64,000 nt of DNA from Bacteroidales bacterium (GTDB taxonomy: Bacteria > Bacteroidota > Bacteroidia > Bacteroidales > UBA932). The stretch covers positions 1 through 64,000 of the forward strand of contig JAGBVR010000007.1 of assembly GCA_017630215.1 (NCBI GenBank), in the 5' to 3' direction. This document shows, one piece after another, positions 8,827 through 18,500 of the stretch (its first letter is position 1; each line of letters opens with the position of its first letter). The position numbers and the translations under genes were made by a program. Below the pieces are notes generated by a model. The model saw nothing but the letters and a program-made list of their open reading frames with translations. It was not told where the DNA came from and searched no databases.

Positions 8827-10932
8827 ATGGCACAAAACGGATTGGATATGGACATTCAATTTCTTCCGGGAGTCGGGCCAAAGAGGGCTGACCTGCTGAA
8901 GAAAGAACTCGCAGTCGGAACTGTCGGCGAGCTACTTAGGCTGTATCCTTTCAGATATATTGACCGCAGTTCTTTCGTAAGGATATCCGAAGCGAGACCG
9001 GACATGGCATATATCCAGATAAAGGCCAGGGTGGTAAGAGTGGATATCATTGAAAAGAAACGACTTAGCGTATGGATCAGTGACGGCACCGGCGAGATCG
9101 AACTCGTTTTCTTCAAAGGCATCAAATGGGTAGCTGAAAAACTGAAGCCGGGGAGTGAATTCATTTTCTTTGGAAAACCGACTGCGTTCAACGGCAGGAT
9201 CAATATGGTGCATCCAGAAATCGATGCTGTACCTTCCGGAGCTGTGGCTTCCGACTCGTCATCAATGACGGGTGTATATGCAAGCACAGAGAAACTCAAG
9301 AACGGAGGCATCACGGGAAAGGTGATGAACAAGCTGATGGAAGCTGCCCTGGAAAGAGGGCTCCAATATATCGAAGAGTCCATGCCCGAGTACCTTATGA
9401 GACAATACGGACTGGTTCCGTTGCATTTTGCCATAAGAAACATCCATTTCCCTAAGGACATGGCTTCACTGGAGAAGGCCAGATACAGACTTAAATTCGA
9501 AGAACTGTTCTACCTGCAGCTTTCACTTCTAAAACAGAAATATGTCAGGAGCCGTGCTGACAAAGGAATACGCATGCCATTGGTAGGCAAGGCTTTCAAT
9601 GCATGCTATGACTCACTCCCCTTCCCTCTGACCGGAGCTCAGAAAAGAGTCATTACCGAAATCAGGGATGACATGAAAAGCGGACGTCAGATGAACAGGC
9701 TGCTACAGGGAGATGTAGGAAGCGGAAAGACAATGGTAGCCGTATTGACCGCTCTTATTGCCATAGGCAACGGATACCAGGCTTGCATAATGGCCCCGAC
9801 AGAGGTTCTTGCCCAGCAGCATTTCAAGAATATCCAGAAATTCCTTGCACCTACCGGAGTTCGTTCGGCGTTGTTGACCGGAAGCAGCAAGGCATCAGAA
9901 AGAAGAGAAGTCCACAACGGACTGGAGGACGGAAGCATCGGAATAATCGTCGGCACACACGCCTTGATAGAGGATAATGTGGTGTTCCGCAATCTCGGAC
10001 TGGCAATAATCGACGAACAGCATCGTTTCGGTGTAGAACAGAGATCCAAGCTTTGGCGCAAGGCCGCCAGCGAGGCCCCTCCGCATGTGCTGGTAATGAC
10101 AGCCACCCCTATCCCCCGAACTCTGGCTATGACTCTTTACGGAGATCTGGACGTTTCCGTAATCGATGAATTGCCACCGGGAAGAAAGCCGGTGCAAACG
10201 ATACATGCGACAGAGGGGAAAAGGCCGGCATTGTACAGATTCCTACGCGACCAGATAGCTCTCGGCAGACAGATATTCATAGTATATCCGCTGATCAACG
10301 AGACAGAAAAACTTGACTATCAAAGTCTTGAAGCCGGAGCTGAAGAAATCATGCAGAAGTTTCCTTTTCCAGAATATAAGACAGCAGTCGTTCATGGGAA
10401 GCAGCTCAATGAGGTGAAGAAATTCAACATGGACGCCTTTGCCGCAGGTCGTGCAGACATACTCGTAGCAACGTCTGTCATCGAGGTAGGAGTGGATGTT
10501 CCGAACGCGTCCGTAATGGTAATTGAGAGTGCGGAAAGATTCGGTCTTAGTCAGCTGCACCAGCTCAGGGGACGAGTGGGACGAGGATGTGAAAAATCGT
10601 ATTGCGTCCTTATGACAGGACAGAAGATGAGCAAGGAATCCCGTCACAGGATAGAGCTCATGTGCGCTACTGAGAATGGTTTCGAGCTTGCCGAGGAAGA
10701 TATGAAGATGAGAGGTCCGGGGGACTTGGAGGGTACCCAGCAGAGCGGCCTGCCGATCAGTCTGAATATAGCATCTTTAGCTAAGGACGGACTTATCCTA
10801 AACACGGCAAGAGACTGCGCAGATGCTGTCCTACGCGAAGACCCGACCCTCAACGCCGATCGCAACCAGCTGTTAAGAAAGGAATTACGCAAAGAGAAAT
10901 ATCAAATCAAGGATTATAGCAAGATAAGCTGA
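8827..10932 (+). CDS. recG: ATP-dependent DNA helicase RecG
   Basis: Branch-migrating helicase that regresses stalled replication forks and processes recombination junctions. The 701 residues contain an N-terminal wedge/OB-fold region (the ILPGVGPKRA-like segment LPGVGPKRADLL at 13-24), Walker A GDVGSGKT near residue 295, the DEQH box (IIDEQHRFG) near 396, and motif VI region QLRGRVGRG, followed by the RecG-specific C-terminal wedge contact. Two starts are possible, 8827 and 8848 (MDIQFLPGVG). It is followed after 6 bp by a WYL regulator gene. Confidence 0.96.
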   Translation: MAQNGLDMDIQFLPGVGPKRADLLKKELAVGTVGELLRLYPFRYIDRSSFVRISEARPDMAYIQIKARVVRVDIIEKKRLSVWISDGTGEIELVFFKGIKWVAEKLKPGSEFIFFGKPTAFNGRINMVHPEIDAVPSGAVASDSSSMTGVYASTEKLKNGGITGKVMNKLMEAALERGLQYIEESMPEYLMRQYGLVPLHFAIRNIHFPKDMASLEKARYRLKFEELFYLQLSLLKQKYVRSRADKGIRMPLVGKAFNACYDSLPFPLTGAQKRVITEIRDDMKSGRQMNRLLQGDVGSGKTMVAVLTALIAIGNGYQACIMAPTEVLAQQHFKNIQKFLAPTGVRSALLTGSSKASERREVHNGLEDGSIGIIVGTHALIEDNVVFRNLGLAIIDEQHRFGVEQRSKLWRKAASEAPPHVLVMTATPIPRTLAMTLYGDLDVSVIDELPPGRKPVQTIHATEGKRPALYRFLRDQIALGRQIFIVYPLINETEKLDYQSLEAGAEEIMQKFPFPEYKTAVVHGKQLNEVKKFNMDAFAAGRADILVATSVIEVGVDVPNASVMVIESAERFGLSQLHQLRGRVGRGCEKSYCVLMTGQKMSKESRHRIELMCATENGFELAEEDMKMRGPGDLEGTQQSGLPISLNIASLAKDGLILNTARDCADAVLREDPTLNADRNQLLRKELRKEKYQIKDYSKIS

Positions 10933-10938
10933 AACAAT

Positions 10939-11841
10939 ATGGTAACCGAATTATTGCAGAAATACATCTGGCTCGTCCAGACATTCATCAGAGCCGGAGA
11001 GAACGGTCTGAGTCTGGGCGATATCAGTGACAGATGGGAAAGCCGCTTTGACAGTCCCTACTCGCGCCGCACCTTCAACAATCACAGAGAAGCTGTTGAA
11101 GAGGTATTCGGCATCCGGATCGAATGCAACAGAAGCACCAACAGATATTTCATCGGCTGCGCTGACGACGTTACTGACGAGAACGCCGAGACCGCATGGC
11201 TCATCAACACATTCACAGTAAACAATATGCTTTCCCTCAGAAAAGAAAGGCTTTCCGGAAGGGTTTCCGTGGAAGACATTCCTTCAGGGCACAGACATCT
11301 CACATCTATAATGGAGGCAATGACGGAAAGCCGTATCATAAGAATCACATACCATAAATACACCAGTGCCCAAGCTGACTCATACACCCTGAAGCCATAT
11401 GCCGTCAAAGAGTTTGCAAAACGCTGGTACCTTGTAGCTTATTGTACTGAAAGAGAGGGATTGAGAGTATACGGACTCGACAGAATACAGAGCTTGGAAG
11501 TGACTGGGGAGTCATTCCGAATGCCAGGAAATTTCGATGTAGACGAATTGTTCTCTACGAGTTTCGGCATATATATCCCAGAAGAAAGAGGCAGGACAAT
11601 TACCTTCAGGACCAATCCGACCGACGCACGCTTCCTTCGGGACCTTCCGATACACACAAGTCAGAAAGAAATCGCATCAGACAACGAATCCGTAACTTTC
11701 AGTATCTTCGTATGTCCGAATAAAGCTCTGCTCATGGAGTTCTGCAAATACGGATGTGGACTCGAGGTAGTCAGTCCGGAAGACATAAGGGTCCAAGTAG
11801 CCGAAGAGCACAGGAAAGCAGCAGAAAAATATAAAATATAA
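10939..11841 (+). CDS. WYL domain-containing transcriptional regulator
   Basis: A 300-residue predicted DNA-binding regulator. The N-terminal part (about 1-70) is helical and suited to a winged helix, with the segment GLSLGDISDRW and an arginine-rich SRRTFNNHREAV. The middle holds a WYL domain with the literal tripeptide at 163-165 (KRWYLVAYC), and the C-terminus (about 215-300) matches the WCX extension. WYL domains bind nucleic acid or nucleotide ligands and occur in regulators of DNA-damage and defence genes. It lies 6 bp after recG and 7 bp before the S9 peptidase gene, so it may be cotranscribed with both. The target is unknown. Confidence 0.9.
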   Translation: MVTELLQKYIWLVQTFIRAGENGLSLGDISDRWESRFDSPYSRRTFNNHREAVEEVFGIRIECNRSTNRYFIGCADDVTDENAETAWLINTFTVNNMLSLRKERLSGRVSVEDIPSGHRHLTSIMEAMTESRIIRITYHKYTSAQADSYTLKPYAVKEFAKRWYLVAYCTEREGLRVYGLDRIQSLEVTGESFRMPGNFDVDELFSTSFGIYIPEERGRTITFRTNPTDARFLRDLPIHTSQKEIASDNESVTFSIFVCPNKALLMEFCKYGCGLEVVSPEDIRVQVAEEHRKAAEKYKI

Positions 11842-11848
11842 AAAGCAT

Positions 11849-14140
11849 ATGAGTTTCAAGAATTTTGCCGACACCCTTTACAAGATCTGCATAGTATTGG
11901 GTATTTCAGCAGGAATTGCAATTATCGCCAAGACAATGACACACAGCAGAAAAGGATTCGACGAAGAAGGCTATATTGCCAAAAGCAGCCTGACTGTGGA
12001 AAACGGTCAGATGACTCCGGAGGTACTTCTGGCATTCGGAAGACTCTCCGACCCACAGGTCAGCCCTGATGGGAAACATATATTATATGGTGTCAGCTAC
12101 ACCTCTACTACAGACAACAAGAGCGTACGCAATCTTGCGATATGCGCCCTGGACGGAAGCGATGCCCAGGAGCTAACCCATTCGGGGAAAAGCATCAGCA
12201 ATGCACGCTGGAGCGCTGACGGCAAACGTATCGTCTTTCTTATGGGAGGCCAGATATGGTCGGCATCAATATCGGAAAAAGGCGGAAAGTGGAAGCTGTC
12301 CGCGCTGAAGCAGGTCAGCGACATTCCGGGAGGTATCAGCGAGTTCAAGCTCTCGCCGGACCAGAAGAAAGTCATGTACGTAAGCTACATCAAGAGCGCA
12401 GTGAAATCTCCTTCAGACTGTTATGCAGATCTTGACAAGGCAACTGCATATACCACTGACGACCTTATGTACAGACATTGGGATCATACAGTAATGGAGA
12501 TTCCTCATACTTATGTCAGCGACTTTGCTTTCAAGAAAGGAGCTGTAAAACCCGGAACAGATCTGTTGGCTGGAGAAAATGAGCTTTATGAACTTCCGAC
12601 CGAGCCTTTCGGCGGTCTGGAGCAGCTATGCTGGAGTCCTGACAGCAGATTCATTGCATATTCATGCCGAAAACTCACCGGAAAAAAGTATGCATTCTCG
12701 ACCAATACTGAGATATACATATATAATGTCGAGACAGCTGAGACGGCCGTCATCGACATGAAGGGAGGCTATGACACCGACCCGGTATGGAGCCCTGACG
12801 GATCGAAGATTTGCTGGATCAGCATGGAAAGAGATGGATATGAAGCTGACAAGCAGAGACTTATGGTCGCTTCTGTCAGCAAGGAGGGAAGCATGCCGTC
12901 AGTCAGCGACATAAAGGACATCACCGCAGACTTCAAGTACAACGCAAGCGGACCGGTATGGTCTGATGATTCACAGAGGATTTACTTCGCATCATTGGCC
13001 GAAGGTCTTCAGGGAATATTCGAGGCTGTAGCGGATGGTGAAGGCTGGAAGATAGATCGCCTTACGGGAGAAGACATGTGGTATGACTTCGGATCCCCAT
13101 TCCATATAAATGTGCGCGAAGACGGCAGCAGATGCCTTTACACCACATGGTGCAGCATGGACTTCCCTACCGAGCTCGTCGCCGTAGAACTTAAAGCTGG
13201 CGGAGCTCAATACACTCAGATAACAAAAGAGAACGAGCATCTTCTCTCGCAGCTTGCCGAGCATAAGACTGAAGCTCGATATGTAAAGACTGTCGATGGT
13301 AAGGATATGCTGACATGGGTTCTCTATCCGCCTCAGTTCGACCCTTCAAAGACATATCCGGCGATCACGATCTGCCTCGGAGGCCCCCAGGGCACACTCA
13401 GCCAGGGATGGTCATACAGATGGAACTACCGCCTGATGGCAGCGCAGGGCTATGTGGTCGTACTCCCGAACAGACGAGGCACCACAGCATTCGGACAAGA
13501 GTGGACGGAACAGATTTCAGGAGACTATCCAGGCTTGAACATGCAGGACTATCTCGCGGCCGCCAAGGAAGTCAAGGCTGAACCATTTGTAAGCAAGATG
13601 GCTGCATGCGGAGCAAGTTACGGCGGATACTCGGTATATTACCTCTGCGGTACCCACGGGGACGTGTTCGACGCGTTCATTGCTCACGCCGGAATCTTCA
13701 ACGAGGAGCACATGTATATGACCACAGAAGAGATGTGGTTCCCTAACTTCGACAACGGTGGACTTCACGAGACTGAGATTGATCCACGTGTGGGAACTCC
13801 GGAAGCACCTGTCGGACCTGCAGGCGATGGAGTGACATTCGGAGGCATCAAGCAAGGAGGATCGCCTTGGAGCAATGATCCAAAAGCAGTACGTCATTAT
13901 GCGTTATCGCCTCATAAGCTCGTAACTAATTGGCATACACCTCTCATGGTGATTCACGGAGGAATGGATTACCGAGTACCGGTAGATGAGGGAATGGCAG
14001 CATACAATTGCGCCCAGATGATGGGAGTGCCGTCAAGATTGCTTATCTTCCCTGACGAGAACCATTGGATACTTAAGCCTCAGAATGCGCTTTTGTGGCA
14101 CAGGGAATATTTCCGCTGGCTGGATCAGTGGTGCAAATAA
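11849..14140 (+). CDS. S9 family (prolyl oligopeptidase-type) serine peptidase
   Basis: Probable membrane-anchored or exported dipeptidyl/acylaminoacyl peptidase of 763 residues. An N-terminal hydrophobic segment (about 11-27) looks like a signal anchor without an obvious cleavage site. Residues about 50-440 form WD40-like propeller blades (repeated W/SPD motifs such as WSPDGSK, WSADGKR, WSPDSRF). The C-terminal alpha/beta-hydrolase domain has the nucleophile motif GASYGGY with Ser590, a candidate Asp707 (GMDYRVP) and His739 (ENHWILKP). It probably trims short peptides in the periplasm for uptake. It is the last gene of the recG run and ends just before a hairpin-rich element. Confidence 0.92.
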   Translation: MSFKNFADTLYKICIVLGISAGIAIIAKTMTHSRKGFDEEGYIAKSSLTVENGQMTPEVLLAFGRLSDPQVSPDGKHILYGVSYTSTTDNKSVRNLAICALDGSDAQELTHSGKSISNARWSADGKRIVFLMGGQIWSASISEKGGKWKLSALKQVSDIPGGISEFKLSPDQKKVMYVSYIKSAVKSPSDCYADLDKATAYTTDDLMYRHWDHTVMEIPHTYVSDFAFKKGAVKPGTDLLAGENELYELPTEPFGGLEQLCWSPDSRFIAYSCRKLTGKKYAFSTNTEIYIYNVETAETAVIDMKGGYDTDPVWSPDGSKICWISMERDGYEADKQRLMVASVSKEGSMPSVSDIKDITADFKYNASGPVWSDDSQRIYFASLAEGLQGIFEAVADGEGWKIDRLTGEDMWYDFGSPFHINVREDGSRCLYTTWCSMDFPTELVAVELKAGGAQYTQITKENEHLLSQLAEHKTEARYVKTVDGKDMLTWVLYPPQFDPSKTYPAITICLGGPQGTLSQGWSYRWNYRLMAAQGYVVVLPNRRGTTAFGQEWTEQISGDYPGLNMQDYLAAAKEVKAEPFVSKMAACGASYGGYSVYYLCGTHGDVFDAFIAHAGIFNEEHMYMTTEEMWFPNFDNGGLHETEIDPRVGTPEAPVGPAGDGVTFGGIKQGGSPWSNDPKAVRHYALSPHKLVTNWHTPLMVIHGGMDYRVPVDEGMAAYNCAQMMGVPSRLLIFPDENHWILKPQNALLWHREYFRWLDQWCK

Positions 14141-14148
14141 CCCACTCA

Positions 14149-14365
14149 GGTACAAAGAAAAATGGATACAAAGAAAGGGGCCGAAGCCCAAAGGCGCTTC
14201 AGCGCCGTGCCGCTCGCGTCAGGGAGATGTTTGAAAAACATCGAACCAGCTACGGCACCCGACCTGAGCGAAAGCGAACGGTCGGCATGCCCCACCGGGG
14301 CTGTCACGAAGTGACTGGGGGTAGACCGGGTACAAATAAAGGGGCCTCAGCCCCTTCTTTGTACC
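14149..14365. repeat. Hairpin-rich element bounded by 11-bp inverted repeats
   Basis: GGTACAAAGAA at 14149-14159 is exactly mirrored by TTCTTTGTACC at 14355-14365. The interior carries hairpins at 14193-14206 (GGCGC/GCGCC), 14207-14212 with 14253-14258 enclosing 14226-14242, 14259-14264 with 14280-14285, and 14303-14315. Related TACAAAGAAA/TACAAATAAA copies lie at 14166 and 14331. The right end overlaps the 3' terminal bases of the tRNA-Arg gene. This could be a MITE-like element or a structured RNA. Confidence 0.5.
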
Positions 14366-14366
14366 C
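14328..14366 (-). terminator. Terminator-like hairpin after tRNA-Arg
   Basis: A long near-perfect hairpin with core GGGGC (14341-14345) pairing with GCCCC (14350-14354), extended by GGGTACAAA on one side and TTTGTACCC on the other. On the minus strand it lies immediately after the tRNA and is followed by T-rich sequence within the stem. Confidence 0.6.
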
Positions 14367-14433
14367 CCGCGCGGAATCGAACCGCGACCGTCAGAACCGG
14401 AATCTGAAATTCTATCCATTAAACTACAAGGGC
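14362..14433 (-). tRNA. tRNA-Arg (anticodon CCG)
   Basis: The minus strand folds as a 72-nt tRNA. The acceptor arm GCCCTTG pairs with CGGGGGT (with G-T pairs). The D arm is GTTTAATGGATAGAAT. The anticodon stem TCAGA/TCTGA encloses the loop TTCCGGT, giving anticodon CCG (reads CGG). The T arm is CGCGG-TTCGATT-CCGCG. The discriminator base is A at 14362 and the 3' CCA is not encoded. Confidence 0.92.
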
Positions 14434-14446
14434 ATATATATTGATG

Positions 14447-14454
14447 CAAAGATA
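14447..14454 (-). promoter_or_regulatory. -7 box of the tRNA-Arg gene
   Basis: TATCTTTG on the minus strand, 13 bp before the first tRNA base, matches TAnnTTTG. Confidence 0.55.
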
Positions 14455-14472
14455 GACAATTTTAAATATAAA

Positions 14473-15363
14473 ATGATGAAAAAGGCATATATATTTCCTG
14501 GGCAAGGCTCACAATTTCCCGGCATGGCAAAGGAACTGTATGAAAACAATGACATTGCAAGGGAGATGTTTGAAAAGGCCAATGAAATTCTGGGCTTCTG
14601 CATAACGGACATCATGTTCAATGGCACCGCCGAAGATCTGAAACAGACGCGGGTAACCCAACCGGCGATTTTCCTGCACTCGGTCATTCTCGCCGAATGC
14701 CTTCCGGATTTCAAGCCGGACATGGTGGCAGGACACTCTCTGGGGGAATTCTCTGCACTGGTCGCAGCAGGAGCAATGGATTTCGAGGAAGGACTACGCC
14801 TTGTGGAGATTCGTGCACAAGCAATGCAGAAAGCGTGTGAGGCTGCACCGGGGGGAATGGCTGCGATATTGGCCTTGCCGGCTGAGCAGGTCGAGGAAAT
14901 CTGTTCGGTGACCAATGGTATTGTTGTGGCTGCCAATTACAATTGCGACAACCAGATTGTCATTTCCGGAGAAAAGGCAGCAGTGGAGGAGGCATGCGCC
15001 AGAATGAAGGAGGCAGGTGCAAGACGTGCATTGCCACTGGCTGTTGGCGGAGCATTTCACTCGCCTTTGATGGAACCTGCCAGAGCCGAACTTGCAGAAG
15101 GAATCGCAAAAGCGACATTCCGCAGACCGATATGTCCCGTATATCAGAACGTCACAGCTAAGCCTTCAAATGATCCGCAGGAAATCAAAGACAATCTACT
15201 TAGTCAGCTGACATCTCCGGTAAGATGGACTCAAAGCGTAAAGAATATGATTGAAGACGGGGCTGGACATTTCATCGAAACCGGTCCGGGCCAAGTACTT
15301 CAAGGACTTGTTTCTAAAATCGGAGGAAAGGAAATCATCACAGAAGGACATCAAGGTTTATAA
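14473..15363 (+). CDS. fabD: Malonyl CoA-acyl carrier protein transacylase
   Basis: Transfers malonyl from CoA to ACP to start fatty-acid elongation. The 296-residue protein starts MMKKAYIFPGQGSQFPGM, with the oxyanion-hole Gln in GQGSQ, the nucleophile Ser89 in GHSLGE, the substrate-binding Arg in VEIRAQAM and the catalytic His in AFHSPLM. The reading frame is open far upstream across the tRNA-Arg gene, but the family start is at 14473 or 14476; I chose the first. It is a single-gene unit closed by a terminator. Confidence 0.95.
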   Translation: MMKKAYIFPGQGSQFPGMAKELYENNDIAREMFEKANEILGFCITDIMFNGTAEDLKQTRVTQPAIFLHSVILAECLPDFKPDMVAGHSLGEFSALVAAGAMDFEEGLRLVEIRAQAMQKACEAAPGGMAAILALPAEQVEEICSVTNGIVVAANYNCDNQIVISGEKAAVEEACARMKEAGARRALPLAVGGAFHSPLMEPARAELAEGIAKATFRRPICPVYQNVTAKPSNDPQEIKDNLLSQLTSPVRWTQSVKNMIEDGAGHFIETGPGQVLQGLVSKIGGKEIITEGHQGL

Positions 15364-15368
15364 TCAGA

Positions 15369-15395
15369 ACCGGCGCCGAGAACGCCGGTTTTTAT
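15369..15395 (+). terminator. Rho-independent terminator of fabD
   Basis: ACCGGCG (15369-15375) pairs with CGCCGGT (15383-15389) and is followed by TTTTTATTTT. Confidence 0.85.
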
Positions 15396-15405
15396 TTTCA
15401 ACAAA

Positions 15406-15439
15406 TTTGAACACTTTTCAATATTTTTAATTAAATTTG
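15406..15439 (+). promoter_or_regulatory. Promoter of nifJ
   Basis: TTTG (15406-15409), a 22-bp spacer and TAAATTTG (15432-15439) resemble the Bacteroidetes consensus, with slightly long spacing. The leader to the nifJ start would be about 65 nt. Confidence 0.5.
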
Positions 15440-15510
15440 TACGATTTGTCAGCCCGATTCATACGGGCATAGAATTGGAATTCGTATACAAACTCATAAA
15501 ATAGCATACT

Positions 15511-18500
15511 ATGTCAAACGAGAAAAAATTCGTCACTTGTGACGGTAACTGGGCAGCAGCGCACATCGCTTACCTTTTCAGTGAGCATGCAGCGATCTAC
15601 CCTATCACGCCATCATCTACAATGGCTGAATATGTAGACGAGTGGGCAGCTCAGGGAAAGAAGAACCTTTTCGGAGAAGTTGTAAAGGTTACTGAGATGC
15701 AGAGTGAAGGCGGTGCGGCTGGAGCTGTTCACGGATCACTTCAGGCAGGTGCTCTCACCACCACATTTACAGCATCACAGGGTCTGCTTCTGATGATTCC
15801 GAACATGTATAAGATCGCAGGTGAAATGCTCCCTACAGTATTCCATGTATCAGCACGCGCACTTGCATCCCACGCACTTTCTATTTTCGGCGACCATCAG
15901 GACGTAATGGCATGCCGTCAGACCGGATATGCAATGCTTGCTTCCGCTTCTGTACAGGAAGCCCTCGACATGGCAGCAGTGGCTCACCTTTCAACCATAA
16001 AGTCAAGCATTCCTTTCCTACATTTCTTCGACGGATTCCGCACATCACATGAAATCCAGAAGATCGAGCTCATCGACGAGGAGGCACTCAAGGGAATGGT
16101 CAGCACAAAATCTCTTGCTAAATTCCGTGCTAAGGCTCTTTCACCTGACTCACCTGTAACACGCGGTACTGCACAGAACGGAGACGTTTACTTCCAGGCA
16201 CGCGAGGCTTGCAACCAGTACTACGATGCTGTTCCTGATGTAGTGGCACGCTATATGGGCGAAATCAGCGAGCTCACCGGACGTGAATACCGTCCTTTCG
16301 ACTATTATGGAGATCCTGAGGCAGAAAACATCATCATTGCCATGGGTTCTGTAACTGAGACCATCAAGGAGACTATCGACTACCTTGCTGCTCAGGGCAA
16401 GAAGGTCGGTGTCATGATCGTACGCCTCTACAGACCATTCTCAGCGAAGTATTTCATGAAGGCCCTTCCTAAGAGCGTCAGAAGAATCGCGGTTCTTGAC
16501 AGAACAAAGGAGCCGGGAGCCCTCGGAGAACCATTGTTCCTCGACATCAAGGCTCTTTTCCAGGGAGCGGAGAACGCACCTCTGGTAGTAGGCGGACGTT
16601 ATGGCCTTTCTTCAAAGGATACAACTCCTGCACAGATCGTTTCCGTATATGAGAACCTCGATATGGCAGAGCCTAAGGACGGCTTCACCATCGGTATTGT
16701 TGACGACGTGACATTCAAGTCACTTCCTCAGAAGGAGGAGTTCTCTATCGTGAAACCAGGTACCACTGAGTGCAAGTTCTTCGGACTCGGTTCTGACGGT
16801 ACAGTAGGAGCCAACAAGAACACCATCAAGATCATCGGTGACAACACACCTAAGTACTGCCAGGCATACTTCGACTACGACTCAAAGAAGTCTGGTGGTT
16901 ATACATGTTCACACCTCCGTTTCGGAGACCTCCCTATCAAGGCTCCTTATCTGGTAGGTACTCCTGACTTCGTGGCATGCCACGTTCCTTCGTACCTTAC
17001 AAAGTATGACGTCCTCAAGGGTATCAAGCAGAACGGTACGCTTCTTCTGAACAGCCTCTGGGACGAGGAAGAGACTCTCAAGAGAATCCCTGACCATGTA
17101 AAGGCTATTATCGGAAAGAAGAACATCACCCTCTATATCATCAACGCGACAAAGATCGCTTCAGAGATCGGACTCGGCGGACGTACCAACACCATCCTCC
17201 AGTCTGCATTCTTCAAGATCACAGGCATCATCCCTTACGAGGAGGCCGTGGGTTACATGAAGAAGGCCATCGTGAAGAGCTACGGCAAAAAAGGTGAGCA
17301 CATCGTCAATATGAACTATGCTGCCGTAGACCGCGGCGGAGAATATACAAAGGTGGAGATTCCTGCTGACTGGAAAGACATCACAGCCAAGTTCGAGAAC
17401 CCTAACAAGGACCGTCTTGCTCCTGCATTCGTGAAGGAGATCGCAGACGTGGTGAACGCACAGGCTGGTGATACTCTCCCTGTAAGCGTATTCAACGAAT
17501 ATGTGGACGGAACAATCCCGGCAGGCACATCAGCATATGAGAAGCGCGGCGTAGCAGTGAAGGTTCCTGAGTGGCAGGCTGACAACTGTATCCAGTGCAA
17601 CAGCTGTGCATTCGTTTGTCCTCACGCTGCAATCCGTCCGTTCCTCCTCACTGACGAGGAAGCTGCGAACGCACCGGAGGGTCTCAAGATCCAGGATGGC
17701 AAGGCTACATTCAAGGCTTATAAGTTCGCTCTCAGCGTATCAGTCCTCGACTGTACAGGCTGCGGCAACTGTGCTGACGTATGTCCTTCAAAGGAAAAAG
17801 CTCTCGTGATGAAGCCGCTCCAGAGCCAGGAGGCAGAGCAGAAGAACTTCGATTACTTGCACTCTCACATCGGTTACAAGGACAATGTACAGCCTAAGGC
17901 TGGCAACATCAAGAACGCTCAGTTCGCTCAGCCTCTCTTCGAGTTCTCAGGAGCTTGCGCAGGATGCGGTGAGACTCCATATATCAAGACAATCACCCAG
18001 CTTTACGGTGACCATATGATGATCGCCAACGCTACAGGTTGTTCTTCAATCTATGGAGCATCATTCCCAGCATCACCTTACTGCAAGAATGCCGAAGGTC
18101 ATGGTCCGGCTTGGGCTAACTCGCTCTTCGAGGACTTCTGCGAGTTCGGTCTCGGTATGAAGCTCGGTTCAGACAGAGCACGTATGACAGTAGCCAAGCT
18201 TATGGAGCAGGGTCTTGCATGCTCATGCTGCACAGACGAGATGAAGGCTCTCTTCACTCAGTGGCTTGAGAACAAGGAGGATGCAAAGGTTACACGCGAG
18301 GTGGCTGACAAACTCATCCCTCTTTGTGAGACTTGCAGCTGCGATGTCTGCAAGGGACTTGTAGAATACAAGACATTCATCCCGGCACGCTGCCAGTGGA
18401 TCATCGGTGGTGACGGTGCATCATACGACATCGGATACGGCGGACTTGACCACGTACTTGCTTCAGGCGAGAATGTAAACATCCTCGTACTCGACACTGA

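Noticed and set aside
14095-14472. Upstream extension of the fabD frame
   Set aside because: It runs through the S9 gene end, a hairpin element and the tRNA-Arg gene. FabD homologues start at the MKKAYIFPGQG position.
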